This document shows, one piece after another, positions 1-6,783 of a DNA stretch of 15,087 nt. Within the stretch, counting starts at the first letter, position 1. The number at the start of each line of letters is the position of its first letter. The position numbers and the translations under genes are program-made. The DNA is from JAQUGA01 sp964521105 (GTDB lineage: Bacteria > Bacteroidota > Bacteroidia > Bacteroidales > WCHB1-69). The stretch spans positions 1 to 15,087 of the forward strand of contig CAZFPO010000067.1 in assembly GCA_964521105.1 (NCBI GenBank), in the 5' to 3' direction. The notes beneath the pieces are model-generated. The model saw only the letters and a program-made list of their open reading frames with translations. It was not told the origin of the DNA and did not search any database.

Positions 1-31
1 ATATATTCATCGCTTTTGGTGTGCTTATTTT

Positions 32-388
32 TTATTCGCTCATGGGTATTTCATAGTATTCAATGCTTTTAATTACAGTCTTGTTGTTTTTTGCCGAAAA
101 ATGATATTCGTTGAGTTTTGTATCTAAAAGTACTTGATAAAATTCGTTTGAAATAAGCTGAACGATAATATCATTTGCCTCTTCAAAAACATAATTTTTA
201 GTTATATCTTTTGTTGAATAACGATAAACAAAGTTAATCATAGACCCTTTTTTAATTGCAATAGGTTTTACCATAACACTTTTTATATCAGATGTTTGAT
301 TTCTCTTCTGAGATATTATCATCCGAACAAAGGTTTCGTCGTAAATACTTGCTTTAATAAGCTTCAAAAATTCGGGCAATGAATTCAT
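32..388 (-). CDS. N-terminal fragment of a Bacteroidetes class I SAM-dependent methyltransferase (probably truncated or frameshifted)
   Basis: The 118-residue product looks like the N-terminal substrate-side domain found ahead of the methyltransferase fold in a Bacteroidetes SAM-dependent methyltransferase family. It has the run SDIKSVMVKP, then INFVYRYSTKDITKNY, then an acidic helix. From memory, full-length members have roughly 390 residues, so the SAM-binding part is missing here. The frame ends with TAA at 32-34, next to an A6 run on the coding strand. Reading on in the -1 frame gives IKNKHTKSDEY up to the window edge, which could be the linker into the catalytic domain. Either the gene is frameshifted, or there is an indel error, or a short protein is really made. 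The start is the ATG at 386-388, behind a good promoter at 413-445. No SAM-binding motif is visible, so the family call rests on my recollection of the N-terminal pattern. Confidence 0.6.
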   Translation of the reverse strand: MNSLPEFLKLIKASIYDETFVRMIISQKRNQTSDIKSVMVKPIAIKKGSMINFVYRYSTKDITKNYVFEEANDIIVQLISNEFYQVLLDTKLNEYHFSAKNNKTVIKSIEYYEIPMSE

Positions 389-412
389 AATAAACTAATT
401 ATATAATATTTG

Positions 413-445
413 CAAATATAAAACTTTTTGGTACTTGTATCACAA
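413..445 (-). promoter_or_regulatory. Bacteroidetes-type promoter for the methyltransferase fragment
   Basis: On the minus strand there is a TTG (443-445), a 22-nt spacer, and TATATTTG (413-420), which matches TAnnTTTG. This puts the transcript start near 405-409, about 20 nt before the ATG. The -7 box overlaps a perfect 14-nt palindrome, ATATTTGCAAATAT (406-419), which may be coincidence in such AT-rich DNA. Confidence 0.55.
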
Positions 446-468
446 TTGTTTTATTGAAGATTTAGAAA

Positions 469-501
469 AAAAGGGTAGAATTAAAACAATTCTACCCTTT
501 T
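469..501 (-). terminator. Rho-independent terminator after the scramblase-like/small membrane protein unit
   Basis: A perfect 14-bp stem pairs 469-482 with 488-501 around a 5-nt loop. The core is GGGTAGAATT against AATTCTACCC. On the minus strand the stem runs into an uninterrupted U stretch (reading down to about 466), so it ends transcripts coming from 519-1387. The plus-strand side also has four T's, but no plus-strand gene reads into it. Confidence 0.85.
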
Positions 502-518
502 AAAAGATGATTCTTTTA

Positions 519-782
519 TTAGAGCATTGGAAAAATTCCAACAAAAAAAACAAAAAGCACAATTAATGATAATAGCCCAGCAACAAAAGATAAAAGCAAG
601 CGGTTTTTACTCCCTTTTAAAATAAAACCCATTATTCCCATTACTAAAAAAAACACCCAACCGATGCTGATATTTATCAAATTTTCTTCTGAAAAATTGT
701 CGAAATAAACTCCATATAAAACAATTACTGCAATTGTTGAAAGAGCAATACATAAACCATAAAAAACGTTTAATGCTTTCAT
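519..782 (-). CDS. Small three-helix integral membrane protein, unknown function
   Basis: I do not recognise a family for this 87-residue protein. It is almost entirely hydrophobic, with three predicted membrane segments at about residues 5-27, 37-55 and 62-85. Short polar links separate them: DNFSEEN between the first two and KGSKNR between the last two. The positive KGSKNR link suggests that the second loop faces the cytoplasm. The ATG at 780-782 lies 17 nt after the stop of the upstream scramblase-like gene, and a strong terminator follows the stop codon, so the two genes probably share one transcript. A membrane partner for the scramblase-like protein is possible, but only position supports it. 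Confidence 0.75.
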   Translation of the reverse strand: MKALNVFYGLCIALSTIAVIVLYGVYFDNFSEENLINISIGWVFFLVMGIMGFILKGSKNRLLLSFVAGLLSLIVLFVFFVGIFPML

Positions 783-799
783 AATCTATCTCTAAAAAA

Positions 800-1387
800 T
801 TATTTACTTTCTTTAAGTACCATATCAATTGTAATAGCTGCCGCGATAATTTTAATTTTATTACCAGTATTTGCATAGGTAGGATCGAGGTTTACGTTAT
901 ATTTATCGGCTGTTGTAAATAATTCTTTTACCGCACCAGCCCATTTTTTGGTAATTACACCTATTTGCATACCTGTACCGTCTTTAATTACAAAATTCCA
1001 TGCTTTCCAGTCGCCCGATATTTCACCAATATATTGTCCCATATTATCTAAAATTTGGAAAGTCGGTTTCATAAATGTGAATTTTTGTTTAATCGAGCCA
1101 ATTGGAACACCAGTAGCATCGGTAATGATAATTTTAGACATAAAAAATGTCCAACCTCTTTTAACAGATGCTTGAATTTCATTATTTTCATTTACAATAT
1201 CTAAATGAAATGGGAGCATCGCTTTGTTAAGAAGTAATCGAAGAATTTTGTCGCCACCCGATAATTTTTGATTTATAGCTCCAATTTGAGCACCTGCTTC
1301 ATTAAACACCTTATAGCAATTTTCAAATTTCAAAAAATTTACTTTTTCGTCAATAAAATAGCTGTTTGTTTCAAAAAAATTACTCAT
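800..1387 (-). CDS. LURP-one-related / phospholipid scramblase-like protein
   Basis: This 195-residue protein resembles the bacterial branch of the scramblase/LURP-one/Tubby-like fold, a single beta-barrel around a buried C-terminal hydrophobic helix. Internal repeat-like strands are visible: VFNEAGAQIGAINQK (27-41), ITDATGVPIGSIKQK (88-102), ILDNMGQYIGEISGDW (112-127) and IKDGTGMQIGVITKKW (134-149). Each follows a D/N-x-x-G-x-x-IG-x-I pattern. The closing block ELFTTADKYNV (155-165) and the hydrophobic segment 178-191 are the usual family end. There is no signal peptide, so the protein is cytoplasmic or membrane-associated. Lipid scrambling has not been shown for such bacterial members as far as I know, so the function is open. 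No TAnnTTTG box is seen in the 55 nt upstream; it may be co-transcribed with the secreted protein before it. Confidence 0.82.
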   Translation of the reverse strand: MSNFFETNSYFIDEKVNFLKFENCYKVFNEAGAQIGAINQKLSGGDKILRLLLNKAMLPFHLDIVNENNEIQASVKRGWTFFMSKIIITDATGVPIGSIKQKFTFMKPTFQILDNMGQYIGEISGDWKAWNFVIKDGTGMQIGVITKKWAGAVKELFTTADKYNVNLDPTYANTGNKIKIIAAAITIDMVLKESK

Positions 1388-1442
1388 TTTAATTTGTTTT
1401 TAAATTATTCCTACTCTTAGGCTTTTCGGTTACGCCAATTAT

Positions 1443-2219
1443 TTAATTTTCAATTTTAATAAACTTAACAAATTTAGAATCGAACGTTGAATACAATCTT
1501 AGTATATAAACTCCATTTTGCAAAGTGTCAATTTTAATTCCATTATATGTTTTACCTTGAAAAATAATAACACCTTTATTGTCAATAATATCGTAATTGA
1601 TTATCTGCGATGTTTGATTTGTTATGGTTAAAAAATCAGTTGATATGGTTGGATATACGGTTAAATCAAATACTTTAGAATTTTCCTCACATTTAACATT
1701 TGAAACAGTTTGACCCGCATTAATTTGAACACTGGGTGATGCTTCGAATGCGTATTTGATTATTTTCAACGTATCATTATTTTCACTACAATTTAATAAT
1801 ACCCATGCGTAGTGAACTGTTTGTTGCAACGAATTAAATAGTTTAACTCCCAAATATTTATCTCCTTGACCATTAAAATTTCCAGCTGTTGAAAATGTTC
1901 CTAATACAACGGTTTGATTTGTGAAATTTCCAGATATAGGTTGATTTATATTTAACGCATCGGCATAACCATACGTTGAATTATCTAAAATAGTAGTGCC
2001 ATTTAAAGGAATGGCTCTAACGGCTGGAATTGAAATTATCTCGAATTGTAAATCATTTGTGCCATCGTTATTTATATCAATACTTTGCTGATTTTCACCA
2101 ATTATTTCTAAATTCACTGTATTTACAGTTATTTGAGAATAAGCAGAATGGGTAAAAAAAACAAAAAAAACACATTGAATTACAATACAGGGTTTAAAAA
2201 AATGTATTTTAAAATTCAT
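1443..2219 (-). CDS. Secreted protein with type IX secretion C-terminal sorting domain
   Basis: The 258-residue product has a signal peptide: basic start, hydrophobic core about 11-24, likely cleavage after AYS at residue 28. A mature beta-rich region follows. Residues 48-60 (DINNDGTNDLQFE) look like a calcium-binding loop of the D-x-N-x-D-G type. Residues 121-168 (YLGVKLFNS, YAWVLLN, then a YAFE...AGQ end) match a module I remember from many secreted Bacteroidetes proteins. Residues 186-258 look like the Por/type IX sorting domain: a VYP start, DIIDNKGVIIF, LQNGVYILRL, and a KFIKIEN end. The usual NP after VYP is replaced by TI. The protein should therefore cross the outer membrane by the type IX system and be released or anchored. 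No enzyme domain is recognised. Confidence 0.83.
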   Translation of the reverse strand: MNFKIHFFKPCIVIQCVFFVFFTHSAYSQITVNTVNLEIIGENQQSIDINNDGTNDLQFEIISIPAVRAIPLNGTTILDNSTYGYADALNINQPISGNFTNQTVVLGTFSTAGNFNGQGDKYLGVKLFNSLQQTVHYAWVLLNCSENNDTLKIIKYAFEASPSVQINAGQTVSNVKCEENSKVFDLTVYPTISTDFLTITNQTSQIINYDIIDNKGVIIFQGKTYNGIKIDTLQNGVYILRLYSTFDSKFVKFIKIEN

Positions 2220-2244
2220 CAGTTAGCTTTTTTTAATACTTCAA

Positions 2245-2252
2245 CAAATTTA
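2245..2252 (-). promoter_or_regulatory. Candidate -7 box for the type IX-secreted protein
   Basis: The minus strand reads TAAATTTG, a match to TAnnTTTG, 26 nt before the ATG. No TTG is found 17-23 nt further upstream, so only the -7 element supports a promoter here. Confidence 0.35.
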
Positions 2253-2299
2253 AAAATATTTTTTAATTAATGCATTTTTAAACATAAATTTCTAAATTT

Positions 2300-3202
2300 T
2301 TAAATACTCCTTTTATTCTTTAATTGAGATAAATATACCCCAATTATTGCTAATATCATACCTATCAGCTTATAGGTTGTAAACATTTCTTTTAATAAAA
2401 TAAACGAACCAACTGCAGTAAAAATTGGGATTAAATTTGTGAAAACATTGGCTTTTGCCATTCCAATTTCTCGAATAGCAAAAGTGTAAAAAATAAATGC
2501 TATCGATGATCCAAAAACAGACAACATTAAAATTGATGACACTAATTCAACATTGAGTTTGGTATTAATGACACAATTTAAATCAAACAATAAGAAAAGA
2601 GGTAAAAACAAAACGAATCCTATCGTATTTTGAATAAAAATAATTAAGATTGGATGATACTTAACACTTACTTTTTTCAGCATAGTGCCATATCCAATAG
2701 CCGAAAAAACAGCTAACAGGACTAATAAAACACCATCAATTGGAGCATTCAAATTTAAAGAATCGTTTAAAAGCATTAAGATTACTCCCAAAAAAGAAAT
2801 AAAAATTCCAATGACATTTTTTTGAGAAATTTTTTCATTCAAAAAATAGTAACCCATGATAGCTGCAAAAACAGGTATTGTAGAAATTAGCACTGCGGTG
2901 ATGGTTGCATCAACTTTTTGCAAACCAAAACTTTCGCCAATGAAATATAAAAAAGGTTCAAAAAAAGCTAGTAAAATAAACCATTTCATGTCCCCTTTTG
3001 GATACACTATTTGTTTGCGGAAAAACAAAAATAAAATTAGATAAAGTATTAAAGAAGATATCAATAACCGGATAGTAATAGTAGCAATTGGGTTATAGTA
3101 ATTAAAAACTATTTTCGACCAAATAAAAGTCATGCCCCAAAAAAGCATCGACAAAGTTGCCAATAAGTATACTAAAGAGAGAGATTTTTTTGTAAAATGC
3201 AT
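2300..3202 (-). CDS. EamA/DMT-family transporter, ten transmembrane helices
   Basis: The 300-residue protein is a drug/metabolite transporter superfamily member with two tandem five-helix EamA repeats, about residues 12-146 and 155-292. Telling stretches are FWGMTFIWSKIVF at the start of repeat one, ISTIPVFAAIMGYYFLNEKI with the GVILML end of that repeat, and NLIPIFTAVGSFILLKEM with IIGVYLSQL in repeat two. Both repeats show the typical P-[IV]-F-[AT]-A...L.E pattern. The length is normal for the family. It sits in the inner membrane and probably exports a small metabolite or amino acid, but the substrate cannot be read from the sequence. The ATG at 3200-3202 diverges from pyk across a 125-nt gap. 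Confidence 0.88.
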   Translation of the reverse strand: MHFTKKSLSLVYLLATLSMLFWGMTFIWSKIVFNYYNPIATITIRLLISSLILYLILFLFFRKQIVYPKGDMKWFILLAFFEPFLYFIGESFGLQKVDATITAVLISTIPVFAAIMGYYFLNEKISQKNVIGIFISFLGVILMLLNDSLNLNAPIDGVLLVLLAVFSAIGYGTMLKKVSVKYHPILIIFIQNTIGFVLFLPLFLLFDLNCVINTKLNVELVSSILMLSVFGSSIAFIFYTFAIREIGMAKANVFTNLIPIFTAVGSFILLKEMFTTYKLIGMILAIIGVYLSQLKNKRSI

Positions 3203-3218
3203 TAAACTAATTTGGCGG

Positions 3219-3226
3219 CAAAAATA
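3219..3226 (-). promoter_or_regulatory. Candidate -7 box for the EamA transporter
   Basis: TATTTTTG on the minus strand matches TAnnTTTG. It implies a very short leader of about 10 nt before the ATG. No TTG is seen at the expected distance upstream. Confidence 0.35.
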
Positions 3227-3327
3227 AGTTTTTTATTTAACTATAATCACTTTTTATTTTTTGTAAGCCTCGAGGGTTGTTTCGAGTGAAAAAAAATCGT
3301 TAATTTGTAATTGAAAATAAAATAAAA

Positions 3328-4743
3328 ATGATTAAGAAAACAAAAATAATAGCAACTTTATCCGATCAGCGTTCGGACGAAAAGTTTTTAAAAGAATTAT
3401 TTGATAATGGAGTTAATGTAGTTAGGATAAACACTGCGCATCAGAATATAAGTGGGGCAGTTGGCTTGGTTGAGCGTGTTCGAAAAGTTAACGATAAAAT
3501 TGCATTATTAATTGATACAAAAGGGGTTGAAGTTAGAACATCTCCTTTTGGAGAAACCGAAATTAAACAAAATCAGATTATATACATAATCGGTGATCCA
3601 ACTATGGAGACAAAAGAAAACACTATTTATGTATCTTTTACCGATATCCACAAGCATTTGTCAAAAGACGATATGATATTGATTGATGATGGCGAAATTG
3701 AATTAAAAATCACCCAAATAATTGATAATAAAATAGAATGTTTGGTTTTGACAGATGGAATAGTAAAACCTAAAAAAGGAGTAAATACACCTAATATTGA
3801 TTTACCATTGCCTGCGGTTAGTGAAAAGGATAGAGTTTTCATTGATTTTGCTATTCAAAACAAACTAGACTTCATAGCTCATAGCTTTGTTCAACGAGCA
3901 TCGGATATCCTTGAAATAAAAGAAATATTAGAAAAGGCAGGAAGTCCCATAAAAGTAATTGCTAAAATTGAAAACAAATCGGGGGTCGACAACATCGAGT
4001 CGATTCTTGAAGTAAGTGACGGGATTATGGTTGCTCGTGGCGATTTAGGTATTGAAATTGCAGCCGAGAAAATTCCAATTATCCAGCAAGATATTGTACA
4101 AAAATGCATTAAACATAAAAAACCCGTAATCATTGCAACTCAAATGCTTCATTCGATGATTTCAAATTACCGCCCAACCCGTGCCGAAATTAGCGATGTT
4201 GCAACTGCAATTTTTGAAAGAGCAGATGCTATTATGCTTAGTGGCGAAACTGCTTTTGGAAAATATCCGATTGAAGCAGTGAAAACAATGACTAGAGTTG
4301 CTGTAGAGATTGAAAATACATTATCCCATCTTCCTTTCCCAAAAGAAGAAATTGAACCCACCATAACTAGCACACTTTGTAAAGCAGCTATAATGACTGC
4401 ATCGATGCACGGTATAAAAACTATAATTGCCGATACTACTTCGGGCAGAACCTGTCGATATTTGTCTGCTTTACGTGGGCAAAATGAAATATTTGCTATG
4501 TGTTACGATTCAACCGTTATGAGACAATTAAATTTAAGCTTTGGAATTATTGCATTTAATATCAAAACAACCAAATCACGTGATAGATTTTTAAGGGATG
4601 CTATTAAAAATGTTGTTCAAAAAAAAGATATTAATTCTAAAGATAAAGTGCTAATATTAGGTGGTAGCTTTGGTCGCGACCATGGTGCAACTTTTATTGA
4701 AATTGCTTCACCCGAACAAATACTGAAATCGCCCTGTGAATGA
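3328..4743 (+). CDS. pyk: Pyruvate kinase
   Basis: This enzyme transfers phosphate from phosphoenolpyruvate to ADP in the last step of glycolysis, in the cytoplasm. At 471 residues it is full length. The A domain shows R33 and N35 in VVRINTAHQ, DTKG at 63-66, the catalytic lysine K213 in IAKIEN, MVARGDLGIE (metal and substrate binding, D239), IATQML and RPTRAEISDVA. The B domain lid lies at about residues 70-168, and the C-terminal allosteric domain is present. Two sites differ from the textbook enzyme. NFSHG is replaced by NTAHQ, which I recall as normal in Bacteroidetes. TKGPE reads TKGVE, with the potassium-linked glutamate kept. No canonical TAnnTTTG lies upstream. The gene ends with TGA, convergent with the universal stress protein gene 17 nt away. 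Confidence 0.95.
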   Translation: MIKKTKIIATLSDQRSDEKFLKELFDNGVNVVRINTAHQNISGAVGLVERVRKVNDKIALLIDTKGVEVRTSPFGETEIKQNQIIYIIGDPTMETKENTIYVSFTDIHKHLSKDDMILIDDGEIELKITQIIDNKIECLVLTDGIVKPKKGVNTPNIDLPLPAVSEKDRVFIDFAIQNKLDFIAHSFVQRASDILEIKEILEKAGSPIKVIAKIENKSGVDNIESILEVSDGIMVARGDLGIEIAAEKIPIIQQDIVQKCIKHKKPVIIATQMLHSMISNYRPTRAEISDVATAIFERADAIMLSGETAFGKYPIEAVKTMTRVAVEIENTLSHLPFPKEEIEPTITSTLCKAAIMTASMHGIKTIIADTTSGRTCRYLSALRGQNEIFAMCYDSTVMRQLNLSFGIIAFNIKTTKSRDRFLRDAIKNVVQKKDINSKDKVLILGGSFGRDHGATFIEIASPEQILKSPCE

Positions 4744-4760
4744 CAAGGAAACTTAAAAGA

Positions 4761-5615
4761 TTATTGTCTTTCTTGATAGATAATTACAGGTAAATTAGTT
4801 TTATAAACAATATCCCTCGTTTTGTTGGTTCCAAATAATCCTTGAAATAATGATTTGTTTGCTCTTAAAATTGCAATTCTATCAGCATCAACAATATTTG
4901 CATAATCATCTAACCCTTGAATAATATCTTTACTAACAATAACTTTACAAATTACTTGCTGATAGTTGGTAAGATTTTTAATTTCTGTTTCTAAACCTTT
5001 CATGGTTAAGGTTTCCTTAAAACTTTTATCTGAGGTAACATGAACTACATGAACAAAGGCATCAACACTGCGAGCAATTTTAATTATACTAACGATGTTT
5101 TCGATATCTTGTTCGTGATAATTACTCGCATAAATTATATTTTTAGGGTCATTAAAAGGTGCTTCGTTTGGAACAACACAAACCGGACAACTTGATTTAT
5201 TGATAATTTCAGAAAAGTTTTTACTAATGTCACGATAGTTGTAATCGGCTTGGCTTTTATCACTTAACATAACCATTAACACTTCAGGATCTCGAAGTAC
5301 TTCGGAAATAACATCAAAAACAAACCCAGTTTTGACACTCATAAATATTTCGGGCAATTCAATGTATTTTGCCCTCAATTTTGCCAACTCTTCCTGAAAT
5401 CTTTCTTGTGCTTTACCAACTTTATCGTTTAAAACATTTGGAGGTAAAATTATCGGATTTGATTCGTTAATTACAAAATTAACTCCGTATTCAAAACTAT
5501 CAATAACGTGAATAATTTCAGCCGATGTTTTCATTCGTTTTGCAAGCAAAACACCTGCTTCGATAATTTTAAATGCTTTAGCACCAAAATCAGTTGGGAT
5601 AATTATACGTTCCAT
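4761..5615 (-). CDS. Universal stress protein, tandem UspA domains
   Basis: The 284-residue cytoplasmic protein holds two Usp folds, about residues 1-149 (MERIIIPTDF to CPVCVVP) and 157-283 (KNIIYASNY to NLPVIIYQ). Each keeps the Rossmann-like strand order and the closing CPV/LPV strand. The ATP-binding G-2x-G-9x-G(S/T) motif is absent from domain one. It survives only as GLFGTNKT in domain two, so nucleotide binding is doubtful. Proteins like this usually help survival under starvation or stress. The N-terminal ATG at 5613-5615 is placed by the first beta strand. A good promoter lies at 5681-5713, giving a leader of about 60 nt. Confidence 0.88.
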   Translation of the reverse strand: MERIIIPTDFGAKAFKIIEAGVLLAKRMKTSAEIIHVIDSFEYGVNFVINESNPIILPPNVLNDKVGKAQERFQEELAKLRAKYIELPEIFMSVKTGFVFDVISEVLRDPEVLMVMLSDKSQADYNYRDISKNFSEIINKSSCPVCVVPNEAPFNDPKNIIYASNYHEQDIENIVSIIKIARSVDAFVHVVHVTSDKSFKETLTMKGLETEIKNLTNYQQVICKVIVSKDIIQGLDDYANIVDADRIAILRANKSLFQGLFGTNKTRDIVYKTNLPVIIYQERQ

Positions 5616-5680
5616 AATGTAGTGTTTTTATTAAAACTATTGACAATCCGATAATTAACATTAAGTAAATTCTCAATTCA

Positions 5681-5713
5681 CAAATTTAGTAAAAAAACAA
5701 TCGAATTAACAAA
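5681..5713 (-). promoter_or_regulatory. Bacteroidetes-type promoter for the universal stress protein
   Basis: On the minus strand, TTTG (5710-5713), a 21-nt spacer and TAAATTTG (5681-5688) fit the phylum consensus at both boxes. It is one of the two best promoter matches in the window. Confidence 0.65.
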
Positions 5714-5733
5714 ATAAAATTTATTATTTTAAT

Positions 5734-6657
5734 TTATCTCAAAAACCACTCATTTATTGATGTTTCATTGATATTATCAGGTGAAATACGTTGTTCAACC
5801 ATAGTGTTATTTATCAGAAAGATGGCTGGTAGTTTATTGCCAGCAAGAATCAAAAGCTCTTTCTTAGGAAGTTTACTATGGGGTATCAATTCTGATTTTG
5901 TTAAAGTATGAAATTGCTTTAAATCAGAATCGTCGCCATTAATAAAAAAATATAACGACCAATTTGGGTGTTCGTTAGATAGAACTTTTAAATTATAACC
6001 AGCTACAATACAGTGTGTGCATGATGAACTAAAAAAACCAACTAAATGTTTGCCTTTTGTTAAATCGATTTTTGGTTTTTCAAGTGATGGGTTTTCGTAG
6101 ATTATTGAAAAATCCATTTTGTATGTCTCTTTCGAAGTTGTTTCATAATTTGTATCCTTAAAAGTAATAGGATTTAATATAAAAGGGAGGCATATAGTTA
6201 TAATTATTCCCAAAATGATTACTTTGTTTTCGGCTTTAAAATGAATCGATTTATTGTAAAAATACAACAAAACCAATAAAAATAATATAATTAAGTTCTT
6301 GAAAATTGATTCAATTGGATTCATAATTAAAAACAACCCAAAGCAATTACAATTTATGTCATTTCCTTGAAATACAATTAACAACACCAGATATATCGAG
6401 AAAATAATCAAACTAAAGCCAGCAAGAAATGTAAAAAAACGATGTTTTATGTTTAAAACAAGAAACAATCCCATAAACATTTCAGCACTAATAATAAGCC
6501 GTGCAAAAAATGGAGCTAAAAACCAGTTTATAAAACCAGTTTCTACCATTGCAATTTGTAATATTTCAATAGGATATAGTTTAACAAACGCCGAAAAAAT
6601 AAAAAAAACTCCAACTACTACCGAAATGAATCTAAAAAACCAAACTTTATGTTTCAT
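5734..6657 (-). CDS. MauE/DoxX-like membrane protein fused to a thioredoxin-like domain
   Basis: The 307-residue protein has four membrane helices (about 8-25, 45-69, 76-97, 117-134) that resemble the MauE/DoxX redox-associated family, including NCNCFG at 102-107, the counterpart of the CGCFG signature. A fifth helix (146-162) leads into a thioredoxin-like domain (about 195-307) outside the cytoplasm. That domain carries CTHC at 213-216 and a cis-proline candidate in KLPAIF (P277). The likely job is to pass electrons across the inner membrane from the cysteine pair in the helices to the periplasmic CxxC, as in disulfide relay proteins. I start it at the ATG at 6657; a GTG at 6666 would add only MIK. 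It is divergent from the DUF4831 gene. Confidence 0.8.
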   Translation of the reverse strand: MKHKVWFFRFISVVVGVFFIFSAFVKLYPIEILQIAMVETGFINWFLAPFFARLIISAEMFMGLFLVLNIKHRFFTFLAGFSLIIFSIYLVLLIVFQGNDINCNCFGLFLIMNPIESIFKNLIILFLLVLLYFYNKSIHFKAENKVIILGIIITICLPFILNPITFKDTNYETTSKETYKMDFSIIYENPSLEKPKIDLTKGKHLVGFFSSSCTHCIVAGYNLKVLSNEHPNWSLYFFINGDDSDLKQFHTLTKSELIPHSKLPKKELLILAGNKLPAIFLINNTMVEQRISPDNINETSINEWFLR

Positions 6658-6676
6658 TTTAATCACGTTTTTATAG

Positions 6677-6684
6677 CAAAAATA
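6677..6684 (-). promoter_or_regulatory. Candidate -7 box for the MauE-thioredoxin gene
   Basis: TATTTTTG on the minus strand matches TAnnTTTG, 19 nt before the ATG at 6657. This supports the ATG over the GTG at 6666, which would leave almost no leader. No TTG is seen 17-23 nt upstream. Confidence 0.4.
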
Positions 6685-6748
6685 TAAATTTAAACCTTTT
6701 CATTAACATTTTACAACATTTATCAATTTTAGACATTAAAAATTATTG

Positions 6749-6756
6749 TATTTTTG
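6749..6756 (+). promoter_or_regulatory. Candidate -7 box for the DUF4831 lipoprotein gene
   Basis: TATTTTTG matches TAnnTTTG, 27 nt before the ATG at 6784. The only -33 candidate is a poor TTTTA near 6727-6731. Confidence 0.45.
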
Positions 6757-6783
6757 CACTTCATTTTTAAAGCGAAATAATTA

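Noticed and set aside
406..419. Perfect palindrome ATATTTGCAAATAT as an operator
   Set aside because: It is short and made of the -7 box sequence itself; in DNA this AT-rich it can occur by chance and no second copy marks a regulon.
607..876. Minus-strand 89-codon frame overlapping two genes
   Set aside because: It overlaps the small membrane protein gene and the end of the scramblase-like gene in another frame and has no protein-like features.
6658..6666. GTG at 6666 as the start of the MauE-thioredoxin gene
   Set aside because: It adds only three residues and lies about 10 nt from the -7 box, leaving almost no leader; the ATG at 6657 is simpler.
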